From an uncultured Bacilli bacterium (GTDB taxonomy: Bacteria > Bacillota_I > Bacilli_A > RF39 > UBA660): a stretch of DNA of 32,368 nt. The notes beneath the pieces were generated by a model. That model worked only from the letters and a program-made list of their open reading frames with translations, was not told the DNA's origin and did no database searches. Of the stretch, positions 1 through 6,733 are shown one piece after another (position 1 is the stretch's first letter; each line of letters begins with the position of its first letter). The stretch covers positions 1 to 32,368 of the forward strand of contig CANQFD010000009.1 in NCBI GenBank assembly GCA_947598325.1. The letters run 5' to 3'. Made by a program: the position numbers and the translations under genes.

Positions 1-3
1 AAA

Positions 4-77
4 ATATTAATTTTGAATTTTAAAAATTTCATAAGAAAACCTCTAGTTTAAAAACTAGGGGTTTGTCAACACTCTGA
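4..77. repeat. Left copy of 74-bp terminal inverted repeat
   Basis: This stretch is identical, base for base by eye, to the reverse complement of 32295-32368 at the other end of the window. It contains an imperfect palindrome around positions 40-61 (CCTCTAGTTT, two bases, AAACTAGGGG; one G-T mismatch) and ends in GTCAACACTCTGA. The identity stops exactly at 77, one base before the inserted IS element. A dispersed repeat, for example an IS end or a MITE-like element, is the likely explanation; no open reading frame is visible in it. Confidence 0.9.
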
Positions 78-78
78 T
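72..78. repeat. Left target-site duplication of the IS element
   Basis: CTCTGAT here is repeated directly at 1486-1492, immediately outside the two ends of the IS256-like element. Seven bases match exactly. The IS256 family usually makes 8-9 bp duplications, so one end base may have diverged (A at 71 against C at 1485). The left copy overlaps the last six bases of the 74-bp repeat, so the IS went in at the very edge of that repeat. Confidence 0.75.
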
Positions 79-134
79 GGGAGTGTAAAAATTTCTGTGT
101 AAAATCTATCTATCCATGATAGTTTAAGTTTTAT

Positions 135-158
135 AGGAATCTTAGAGGATTCCTTTTT
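135..158 (+). terminator. Inward-facing hairpin with T-run inside the IS
   Basis: AGGAATC (135-141) and GATTCCT (148-154) form a 7-bp stem with a six-base loop, followed on the plus strand by TTTTCT. Read on the plus strand this is an intrinsic terminator just inside the left IS end. It would stop outside transcription from running antisense into the transposase gene. A second weak inverted repeat (CTATGAT/ATCATAG, 159-165 and 176-182) follows it. Confidence 0.55.
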
Positions 159-203
159 CTATGATTTAATCATATATCATAGAATATTAAATTGTCAATT
201 GAA

Positions 204-1412
204 TTAAATCCTCCCTTCAAACATAATGGATAATTCTCCAAGGATTAAATCCCAATTTCTATATCTTCCATTCCATTTTTTGGTAATGTTTAATGTGGCT
301 AAATACAAACATTTCATTAGTGCTTCATCTGATGGAAATACTGATTTTGTCTTTGTATATTTGCGATAAGAACGATTTAAACTTTCAATTGTATTGGTTG
401 TATACATTATCTTTCTCACTGGTTCAGAATAGTTAAAAAACGAACATATGGCATCCCAATTTTCTTCCCAGGATTTTAAAGCAGTTGGATATTTAGTCTT
501 CCATTTTTCTTTTATTTTTTGTAATTGTTCATATCCTGCCTTTTCATTTTTGGCTGTATAAATCGTTTTTAAATCTGCACAGAATGGTTTTAATTCTTTA
601 TAAGAAACAAATCTTACTGAATTTCTTATCATGTGAACAATACACCTTTGTTGTACAGTTTTTGGAAATGCCGTCCCAATTGCTTCTTTCATTCCCGTAA
701 GTCCATCAGAACATATAATCAAAATATCTTTTACTCCTCTTTGTTTTAAATCATTTAATACACTTAACCAAAACTTTGCTGATTCATTTTCTCCTATCCA
801 AATTCCTAATACATCTTTTTCCCCATATTCATTTATCCCTAATACAATATAGGCTGCTTTTTTTACTACACTTGTTTCATCTCTTACACTAAAATGTACG
901 GCATCTATAAATACGATTGGATAGATACTTTCTAATGGTCTATCTTGCCATTCTTTAATTCTAGGTAATATCTGATCTGTTATATTACTGACCATCGTAC
1001 TTGATACTTCTATTCCATATAAATCTTGTATTTGTTCATTAATTTCTCTTGTTGATAATCCTCTTCCATACAAGGATATTATTTTATCTTCTATTCCTGA
1101 TACATCTCGTTTATTTTTAGGTACTATTTTCGGTTCAAATTCCCCATTTCTATCCCGTGGTGTTTCAAACTCAAATTCTCCAAACTCACTTTTTAATGTT
1201 TTTTTAGTTGTTCCATTTCGGTAGTTGCTTTTTTCACTCTTATTATCATATTTCTTATATCCCATACTACTTTCAAATTCTGCATTCATCATTTCCTGTA
1301 GAGAATCCTTAAATAAATCTTTTATGGCACTTGATAAGTCCTGCGCACTTTCTATTTGATAATTCTCTTGTATTATTTCTAATATCTTTTTTCCTTTACT
1401 TTTTTCTTCCAT
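204..1412 (-). CDS. IS256-family (mutator-type) transposase
   Basis: The 402-residue protein is full length for the family. It carries a DDE catalytic triad in the expected spacing: D170 in IVFIDAVHFSV, D236 in IICSDGLTGM and E343 in TTNTIESLNR. The C/H motif QQRCIVHMIRNS (residues 255-264) between the second D and the E is typical of mutator-type transposases. The N-terminal part (about 1-100) is charged and would bind the terminal repeats. The start at 1412 has a GGAGAG ribosome binding site about 9 bases upstream. The frame is unbroken, so the enzyme is probably active. It would cut and paste the element with 8-9 bp target duplications. Family assignment is confident; the exact IS name cannot be given without a database search. 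Confidence 0.95.
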   Translation of the reverse strand: MEEKSKGKKILEIIQENYQIESAQDLSSAIKDLFKDSLQEMMNAEFESSMGYKKYDNKSEKSNYRNGTTKKTLKSEFGEFEFETPRDRNGEFEPKIVPKNKRDVSGIEDKIISLYGRGLSTREINEQIQDLYGIEVSSTMVSNITDQILPRIKEWQDRPLESIYPIVFIDAVHFSVRDETSVVKKAAYIVLGINEYGEKDVLGIWIGENESAKFWLSVLNDLKQRGVKDILIICSDGLTGMKEAIGTAFPKTVQQRCIVHMIRNSVRFVSYKELKPFCADLKTIYTAKNEKAGYEQLQKIKEKWKTKYPTALKSWEENWDAICSFFNYSEPVRKIMYTTNTIESLNRSYRKYTKTKSVFPSDEALMKCLYLATLNITKKWNGRYRNWDLILGELSIMFEGRI

Positions 1413-1485
1413 TTTAAAATCTCTCCATTTCTTTTATTTTATCATGGAAAGATTTTTTATTTTACACAGATTTTTTTACAGACTC

Positions 1486-1492
1486 CTCTGAT
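1486..1492. repeat. Right target-site duplication of the IS element
   Basis: CTCTGAT is the direct repeat of 72-78 and lies between the IS right end and the smpB terminator hairpin. Removing the IS and one copy restores a continuous junction in which the 74-bp repeat starts two bases after the terminator stem. Confidence 0.75.
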
Positions 1493-1518
1493 AAAATGAA
1501 CTTATTGAAGTTCATTTT
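1493..1518. terminator. Intrinsic terminator of smpB
   Basis: AAAATGAACT (1493-1502) and AGTTCATTTT (1509-1518) form a perfect 10-bp stem with loop TATTGA, directly after the smpB stop. The 3' arm ends in TTTT on either strand, so it can work both ways. It ends the eno-secG-rnr-smpB gene series. Confidence 0.8.
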
Positions 1519-1959
1519 TTAATATTTATTTTTTAACATTTTATCTGTTTCTCTTTTAATATCTCTTTGTTTAATAGTTTCTTTTTTATCATATGTATGT
1601 TTACCTTTAGCTACTGCAAGCTGTATTTTTGCCTTACCACGTATAAAATATAATTTAACTGGAACTAATGTTAATCCTTTTATAGATATTTTAGCATTAA
1701 TTTTATTTATTTCGTTCTTATGAAGTAATAACTTTCTAGTTCTTGTTTCATCATGATTAAATATATTTCCTTCTTTATATTCTGAAATATACATATTAAG
1801 AAGATATACTTCACCATTTTTTACAATTGCATAGCTATCTTTTAGATTGGCATTACCTTTTCTAATAGATTTTATTTCTGTTCCTGTTAGAACTATTCCT
1901 GCTTCATATTTATCTAATATTTCATAATCATATCTTGCTTTTCTGTTTAATATTTCCAT
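1519..1959 (-). CDS. smpB: SsrA-binding protein SmpB
   Basis: SmpB binds the tRNA-like part of tmRNA and brings it to stalled ribosomes for trans-translation. The 146-residue protein matches the family length (about 150). It starts NRKARYDYEILDKYEAGIVL and has the typical TGTEIKSIRKG and NHDETRTRKLLLHKNEI segments, with a lysine-rich C-terminal tail (TIKQRDIKRETDKMLKN) that sits in the mRNA channel. I place the start at 1959 because AAGGTGA lies 5 bases upstream; an eight-residue N-terminal extension from a TTG at 1983 is unlikely. The gene overlaps the end of rnr by 32 bases, and the rnr-smpB pair is conserved across Bacillota. RNase R degrades the mRNA freed by tmRNA, so the pair is one functional unit. 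Confidence 0.96.
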   Translation of the reverse strand: MEILNRKARYDYEILDKYEAGIVLTGTEIKSIRKGNANLKDSYAIVKNGEVYLLNMYISEYKEGNIFNHDETRTRKLLLHKNEINKINAKISIKGLTLVPVKLYFIRGKAKIQLAVAKGKHTYDKKETIKQRDIKRETDKMLKNKY

Positions 1960-4075
1960 TTTTATCACCTTGTTTTTTTTCAACTAAATTAAAATCAATT
2001 GTGCTATTTTCTTTTGATGCATTAGTTACAACAACTCTTACCTTTTGTCCAAGTTTATACATTTTGCCTTTTTTCTCACCTTTTAAAGTTTTTGTTACAT
2101 CATCAAAATTATAATAATCACCCTTCATTTCGGAAATGTGTACCAAGCCTTCAATCATATTATCTAACTGAATAAACATACCAAAATTCATAATAGACGA
2201 TATAATTCCATCATATTCTTCACCTATATGATTTTCCATATATTCTGCCATTTTCATAGATTCTACATCTCGTTCACAGTCTATTGATTCTCTTTCTTTT
2301 TCTGATGCATGTTCACAAAGTGCTGGTAAATTTTCATTCCAATAAGATATTAATCTTGATAATTCTTTTTCATTAGGTCTATTAAATATATATTTTCTAA
2401 GTAAGTTATGAACTGTTGTATCTGGGAATCTTCTAATAGGTGAAGTAAAATGTGTATAACATTTAGAAGCAAGTCCATAATGCCCTACATTTTCTGGTTT
2501 ATATTCAGCTTTTTTCATACATCTAAGAAGTAGTGTTGAAAGTATTTCAAATTCATCCTTATCTCTAAGCTGATCAAGTATTTTTTTCATGGATTTAGGA
2601 TATATAAAATTTCTATCTCCTTTAATTTGGTAACCAAGTAAACTTATTGAATTTAAAAATTCTTTTACTTTTTCTTCATCTGGTACTTCATGAATACGAT
2701 ATACAAAAGGGAATTCTAAATAGAAAATATGCTGTGCAACTGTTTCATTTGCCGCAATCATAAAATCCTCAATTAAATTTTCTCCCTTTCCTCTTTCTCT
2801 TACAACTACATCATATGGTTTACAATTTTCATCAACTAATATTTTTGCTTCATCTACATCAAAGTCCAAGTAACCCCTTGATAGTTTTTCCTTTCTCAAT
2901 ATTTCAGCAAGTTCTTCCATCAATTTTAAATCAGAAACATATTCTTCATAACCTACTGGGATTTCTTCATTATTAAGAATTTTATTAACTTTTTTGTATG
3001 TCATTTGGATTCTTGATTTTATTACACTCTCAAATATATCGTGTGAAATAATTTTACCATCTTTTGTTATTTCCATTACACATGATATAGCAAGTCTATC
3101 TTCATTTGGATTTAATGAACATATCCCATTAGAGAGTTTATGGGGAAGCATGGGAATAACTCTATCAACTAAATATACGCTAGTTCCTCTATCATATGCT
3201 TCTTTATAAAGTTCTGTACCTTCTTTTACATAATATGATACATCTGCTATATGAACACCAAGAATATAGTTTTCTCCATTTTTCTTAATTGAAATAGCAT
3301 CGTCTATATCCTTTGTATCATCACCATCTATTGTAAATATAGTTTCTCCTCTTAAATCTCTCCTACCTACTATTTCGTTTTCTGATACTTCATTTGGAAG
3401 CGCATCTACTTCTTTCATAACAGCTTCACTAAATACATCATTGATATTATGATCATAAACTATAGATAATATATCAACTCCAGGATCGTTTTTGTGTCCA
3501 ATTATTTTTACTACTTCTGCTAAATATTTATATTTACCAAGTTCTTTTATTATGCTAACTTGAATTTTATGACCAGGAACCAAATCATCAAGATTTTTAT
3601 TATCTAGTATAATTTCCATATTTAATTTTTTATCGTCAGGTATAAAATGTGGATTCCCATCAAATATATCATATAATCCTACAATTAAATTATTTTCTTT
3701 TTTTAGTATTTTTACAATTCTACCTTCTGTTTTCTTGCCACTACCTTTTATTTCTTCTGCAACAACAATGTCATTATTAAGAGCTCCATTCATATTTCTT
3801 TTATCAATATAAATATCATCTTCACCATCTAAAATCACAAATCCAAAGCCACCTTTACTAACAGAAAGTCTTCCTTTCTTTAAATGACTTTTCTCAAACA
3901 TAATATATTTACCTTTATTAGATTTATATACTATAAAATCATTTTCAAGTTCACTCAATGCTTGTAATATATTTTTTAGATCATCTACTGATTTTTTTCC
4001 TAATTTTTCGCTTATTTCAATAGGGGATAATGCATTATCTTCTATTTTTAATATATCAATTATTTCTTCTTTCAT
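1928..4075 (-). CDS. rnr: Ribonuclease R
   Basis: RNase R is a processive 3'-5' exoribonuclease that degrades structured RNA and, with tmRNA, non-stop mRNAs. The 715-residue protein has the full domain order: N-terminal winged helix (about 1-60), cold-shock domains (about 65-200, GRLSVSKGGFGFV), RNB catalytic domain (about 235-570) and a C-terminal S1 domain (about 625-700, YDGIISSIMNFGMFIQL). The catalytic aspartates lie in the FTIDGDDTKDIDDAIS motif at residues 247-262. The start at 4075 follows AAGGAGG at good spacing. A short lysine-rich tail follows S1, and its last codons overlap smpB by 32 bases. secG lies upstream, separated by an intrinsic terminator. Confidence 0.97.
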   Translation of the reverse strand: MKEEIIDILKIEDNALSPIEISEKLGKKSVDDLKNILQALSELENDFIVYKSNKGKYIMFEKSHLKKGRLSVSKGGFGFVILDGEDDIYIDKRNMNGALNNDIVVAEEIKGSGKKTEGRIVKILKKENNLIVGLYDIFDGNPHFIPDDKKLNMEIILDNKNLDDLVPGHKIQVSIIKELGKYKYLAEVVKIIGHKNDPGVDILSIVYDHNINDVFSEAVMKEVDALPNEVSENEIVGRRDLRGETIFTIDGDDTKDIDDAISIKKNGENYILGVHIADVSYYVKEGTELYKEAYDRGTSVYLVDRVIPMLPHKLSNGICSLNPNEDRLAISCVMEITKDGKIISHDIFESVIKSRIQMTYKKVNKILNNEEIPVGYEEYVSDLKLMEELAEILRKEKLSRGYLDFDVDEAKILVDENCKPYDVVVRERGKGENLIEDFMIAANETVAQHIFYLEFPFVYRIHEVPDEEKVKEFLNSISLLGYQIKGDRNFIYPKSMKKILDQLRDKDEFEILSTLLLRCMKKAEYKPENVGHYGLASKCYTHFTSPIRRFPDTTVHNLLRKYIFNRPNEKELSRLISYWNENLPALCEHASEKERESIDCERDVESMKMAEYMENHIGEEYDGIISSIMNFGMFIQLDNMIEGLVHISEMKGDYYNFDDVTKTLKGEKKGKMYKLGQKVRVVVTNASKENSTIDFNLVEKKQGDKNGNIKQKSKI

Positions 4076-4094
4076 TTTTTTCCTCCTTATAAAA

Positions 4095-4119
4095 TAAAAA
4101 GGCCTATTAAAGTAAGCCT
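4095..4119 (-). terminator. Terminator between secG and rnr
   Basis: On the minus strand AGGCTTA and TAGGCCT pair in a 7-bp stem (one G-U) with a six-base loop, followed by TTTTTATTTT. It lies between the secG stop and the rnr ribosome binding site, so it probably attenuates read-through into rnr. Confidence 0.75.
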
Positions 4120-4123
4120 AATA

Positions 4124-4339
4124 CTACATAAATGATGAAACCAAACAAATCACAAAAAATATTACGCCCAATAATAAAGTCATCCTACTCAAAAATAATT
4201 CCATACCACGTTCTTTTCTATTAGCAAATAGTTCTGAATTACCACCCATTACTATGTTACCAGCTCCTTCTGCTTTACCACTTTGAAGTAAAACTACAGT
4301 TATTAATAAAATTGATATTACAATTAAAAATACTTCCAT
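4124..4339 (-). CDS. secG: Protein translocase subunit SecG
   Basis: SecG is the small accessory subunit of the SecYEG membrane channel. The 71-residue product has two membrane segments (about residues 2-20 and 50-70) joined by a cytoplasmic loop with the family signature LLQSGKAEGAGNIVMGG. I place the start at 4339 because AGGAGG lies about 6 bases upstream; an in-frame upstream start at 4399 would add 20 charged residues across the ribosome binding site and is rejected. The eno-secG-rnr-smpB order is the common Bacillota arrangement, here with an antiporter gene inserted between eno and secG. Confidence 0.95.
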   Translation of the reverse strand: MEVFLIVISILLITVVLLQSGKAEGAGNIVMGGNSELFANRKERGMELFLSRMTLLLGVIFFVICLVSSFM

Positions 4340-4377
4340 GATATACCTCCTAATCGACATATATATTTTATCATATT

Positions 4378-5313
4378 TTATATGAATTGCAAATACCAAA
4401 CCCTAAAAAATATAGCAATCATAATAAAAGATATAATAATATAGAATAACTTATTTTTAACTTTAAAAATTAATGTCATAAGTAGTAAAGATGTAATCAT
4501 TATGCCGCCATACAAATAATATAAACTATATTGATCTGCATAGTTAAAAATATGATTATTTTTAACAAATATATCTGAACATGCCAGTACTAAAAAATTA
4601 AATATATTGCTTCCAAGCATATTGGATATAGCCATATTTATATTGTTTAATTTTAAAAGTGCAAATGTAGTTACAACTTCTGGAAGACTTGTTGTTATAC
4701 CAAGAAGAATTGCACCTATAGAACTAGAAGAAAACCTAGGATACATATTTGCAATCTTATCTGCTTGATGAGTAAGTAGGACACTTAGCAAAATCATAGT
4801 TATACCTGTTAATATAAATTTTATTATAATAAATCTATCTTTTTCAAAAGCAACTTTCTCTTCTTCTTCAGGTTCTGTTTTTATAACTGAAAACATATAA
4901 ACAAGGTACGCAAAAAATAAAACAAGAGTAGTTATCTTAATAAATACATTATGTACTCCCAATACTATAAATATATAATCAAAAATGAGTATTATACATT
5001 CTAATATATATTTCTTTGAAGTGTTCTTAAATACATTATTTCTAAAAAAATATATATTATAAACTGCAAGTACAAAAATATTAAACATATTACTACCTAT
5101 TATATCTCCAAATGATAAAGTAGGATTATCAATAATAACAGCAGAAATACATGTTATAAATTCTGGGAGACTGGTTATTGATGCAATTAATAACCCTCCA
5201 ATAAAGGCAGCACCTATTTTTGTCTGTTTTGACAATATATCTCCATAACATGAAAGTTTAATACTCATAAAAATAGTAAAAAAAGCAAGAATTAAAAAAA
5301 ATATCCCATCCAT
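4378..5313 (-). CDS. CaCA-family Na+/Ca2+ (cation) antiporter, YrbG type
   Basis: This integral membrane protein exchanges a divalent cation, usually calcium, for sodium or protons. The 311 residues hold about ten membrane segments in two inverted halves. The two alpha repeats are clear: the first at about 37-80 (IASITSLPEF, then GDIIGSNMFNIF), the second at about 200-243 (LLGITTSLPEV, then NMLGSNIFNFL). The ion-binding glutamates are E51 and E212. A short acidic loop (EPEEEEK, about 147-153) separates the halves. The start at 5313 has AAGGAG upstream. It lies 52 bases after eno and 38 before secG, in the same orientation. The substrate cannot be read from sequence; calcium is inferred from the family. 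Confidence 0.9.
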   Translation of the reverse strand: MDGIFFLILAFFTIFMSIKLSCYGDILSKQTKIGAAFIGGLLIASITSLPEFITCISAVIIDNPTLSFGDIIGSNMFNIFVLAVYNIYFFRNNVFKNTSKKYILECIILIFDYIFIVLGVHNVFIKITTLVLFFAYLVYMFSVIKTEPEEEEKVAFEKDRFIIIKFILTGITMILLSVLLTHQADKIANMYPRFSSSSIGAILLGITTSLPEVVTTFALLKLNNINMAISNMLGSNIFNFLVLACSDIFVKNNHIFNYADQYSLYYLYGGIMITSLLLMTLIFKVKNKLFYIIISFIMIAIFFRVWYLQFI

Positions 5314-5365
5314 AAGTTATCTCCTTATACTAAAGTATATTAAACTTTTGGATAAAATATTTATA

Positions 5366-6595
5366 CTATTTATTTATTTCTTCGTTAATTCTAATTAATC
5401 TATTATATTTACATATTCTATCAATTCTTGATAAAGATCCAGTTTTAATTTGACCTAAATCTAAGCCTACAGCAAAATCGCAAATAAATGTATCTTCTGT
5501 TTCCCCACTTCTATGAGATATAATTGTCTTATAATTATTTTTTTTAGCTAAATTAATTGTTTTTAATGCCTCCGTTACTGTACCTATTTGATTAAATTTA
5601 ATAATAATTGCATTGCCTGCTTTTTTCTTGATACCTTTTTCTAAAAATTCTATATTTGTACAAAAGAAATCATCTCCAACCAGCTGCACTTTATCTCCTA
5701 TTTTTTTTGTTAATTTAGAAAAGCTTTCAAAATCATTTTCTTCAAATGGATCCTCTATCGATACAATAGGATATTTATCTATTAATTTTATATAATAATC
5801 TATTAATTCATTGCTATTCATTTTTGTGTTATTAAAATAATATAAATCGTCATCTTCGTTATAAAATTCTGATGCTGCAACATCTATTGCAAGATCAACG
5901 TCTTTATGTAATTTATAACCTGCTGTTTCTATAGCTTTTATTATATAATCTAATGATTCTTCGTTTGACTTAAAATTTGGTGCAAAACCGCCTTCGTCGC
6001 CAACAGAAGTAGTATGTCCGTTTTCCTTTAATATTTTTTTTAAACAATGAAATATTTCAGATCCAATTCTTATGCGATCATTAATATTATCTGATTTTGG
6101 TATAATCATAAATTCTTGAAAATCAAGATTATTTTCAGCATGTTTTCCACCATTTATTATATTCATCATTGCATATGGTAATTTTTTTCCATTTCCTATA
6201 TATTCATATAATTCCATATTATTTTCGTTAGCTGCAGCTTTAATGCACGCTAATGATACTGCTAAAATTGCATTAGCGCCCAAATTACTTTTTGTTTTAG
6301 TACCATCAAACATTATCATTTTATTATCTATGTTTTCTTGATTTTCTATATTTTCGCCTTTTAATAAATCAAATATTTTAGTATTTATATTATTAACTGC
6401 TGTTAACACTCCTTTTCCTAAATATCTATTATCATTATCTCTAAGTTCTAATGCTTCATTACTACCAGTTGAGGCACCAGATGGAACGCTTGCTCTTCCA
6501 AAAGCACCCGTATCAGTTAATACATCTACCTCAACAGTAGGATATCCTCTTGAATCTAGTATTTCTCTTGCTTTTATTTCTATTATTTTACCCAT
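5366..6595 (-). CDS. eno: Enolase (phosphopyruvate hydratase)
   Basis: Enolase converts 2-phosphoglycerate to phosphoenolpyruvate in glycolysis. The protein has 409 residues, slightly shorter than the usual 420-435. All key residues are present: the loop SVPSGASTG (37-44), H152, the acid E201 in GDEGGFAPN, magnesium ligands D238 (AIDVAASEFY), E281 (SIEDP) and D308 (GDD), the base K333 (KFNQIGT) and SHRSGETED (360-368). Some surrounding positions depart from the common bacterial form, such as SIEDPFEENDFESF and GDDFFCTN. The start at 6595 has GGAGGG upstream. It heads the minus-strand series eno-antiporter-secG-rnr-smpB and is divergent from the femX-like gene. Confidence 0.96.
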   Translation of the reverse strand: MGKIIEIKAREILDSRGYPTVEVDVLTDTGAFGRASVPSGASTGSNEALELRDNDNRYLGKGVLTAVNNINTKIFDLLKGENIENQENIDNKMIMFDGTKTKSNLGANAILAVSLACIKAAANENNMELYEYIGNGKKLPYAMMNIINGGKHAENNLDFQEFMIIPKSDNINDRIRIGSEIFHCLKKILKENGHTTSVGDEGGFAPNFKSNEESLDYIIKAIETAGYKLHKDVDLAIDVAASEFYNEDDDLYYFNNTKMNSNELIDYYIKLIDKYPIVSIEDPFEENDFESFSKLTKKIGDKVQLVGDDFFCTNIEFLEKGIKKKAGNAIIIKFNQIGTVTEALKTINLAKKNNYKTIISHRSGETEDTFICDFAVGLDLGQIKTGSLSRIDRICKYNRLIRINEEINK

Positions 6596-6614
6596 ATTAT
6601 ACCCTCCATAATAT

Positions 6615-6620
6615 ATTATA
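6615..6620 (-). promoter_or_regulatory. -10 element upstream of eno
   Basis: TATAAT on the minus strand lies 20 bases before the eno start, giving a short leader that carries the GGAGGG site. No good -35 box stands at 16-18 bases; a TTACAA is 19 bases upstream. The 138-bp region between eno and the femX-like gene is almost pure A+T and must hold both divergent promoters. Confidence 0.45.
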
Positions 6621-6700
6621 CATTATTTAATTTTTTTAATTGTAATAAAATGATTAAAAGTGTAAAATAAAAGTATAAAATTTATAATATTAATATATTA

Positions 6701-6709
6701 TGTTATAAT
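6701..6709 (+). promoter_or_regulatory. Extended -10 upstream of the femX-like gene
   Basis: TGTTATAAT (6701-6709) is a perfect extended -10 box on the plus strand, 24 bases before the start codon. The -35 region is not recognisable. AAGGAG follows at 6720-6725. Confidence 0.5.
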
Positions 6710-6733
6710 ATATTAAAGTAAGGAGTTATACAT

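Larger units (their letters stand above)
79..1485 (-). mobile_element. Complete IS256-family insertion sequence
   Basis: The element is about 1.4 kb, with imperfect terminal inverted repeats at 79-105 and 1459-1485 that match at 22 of 27 positions and share CTGTGTAAAAT at the inner edge. CTCTGAT direct repeats flank it. A single intact transposase gene on the minus strand fills it. The size, repeat length and transposase type all fit the IS256 family. It lies between the smpB terminator and the 74-bp repeat, so it breaks no gene. The intact ends and clean duplication suggest a recent and possibly still mobile insertion. Confidence 0.9.

Noticed and set aside
4-77. The terminal repeat as an IS200/IS605-type end with guide RNA
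   Set aside because: The hairpin is suggestive, but the flanking bases differ at the two copies (TTTAT against TTCT) and no tnpA or tnpB gene is in the window.
4340-4399. 20-residue extension of SecG
   Set aside because: It covers the AGGAGG site and adds a charged segment not seen in SecG.
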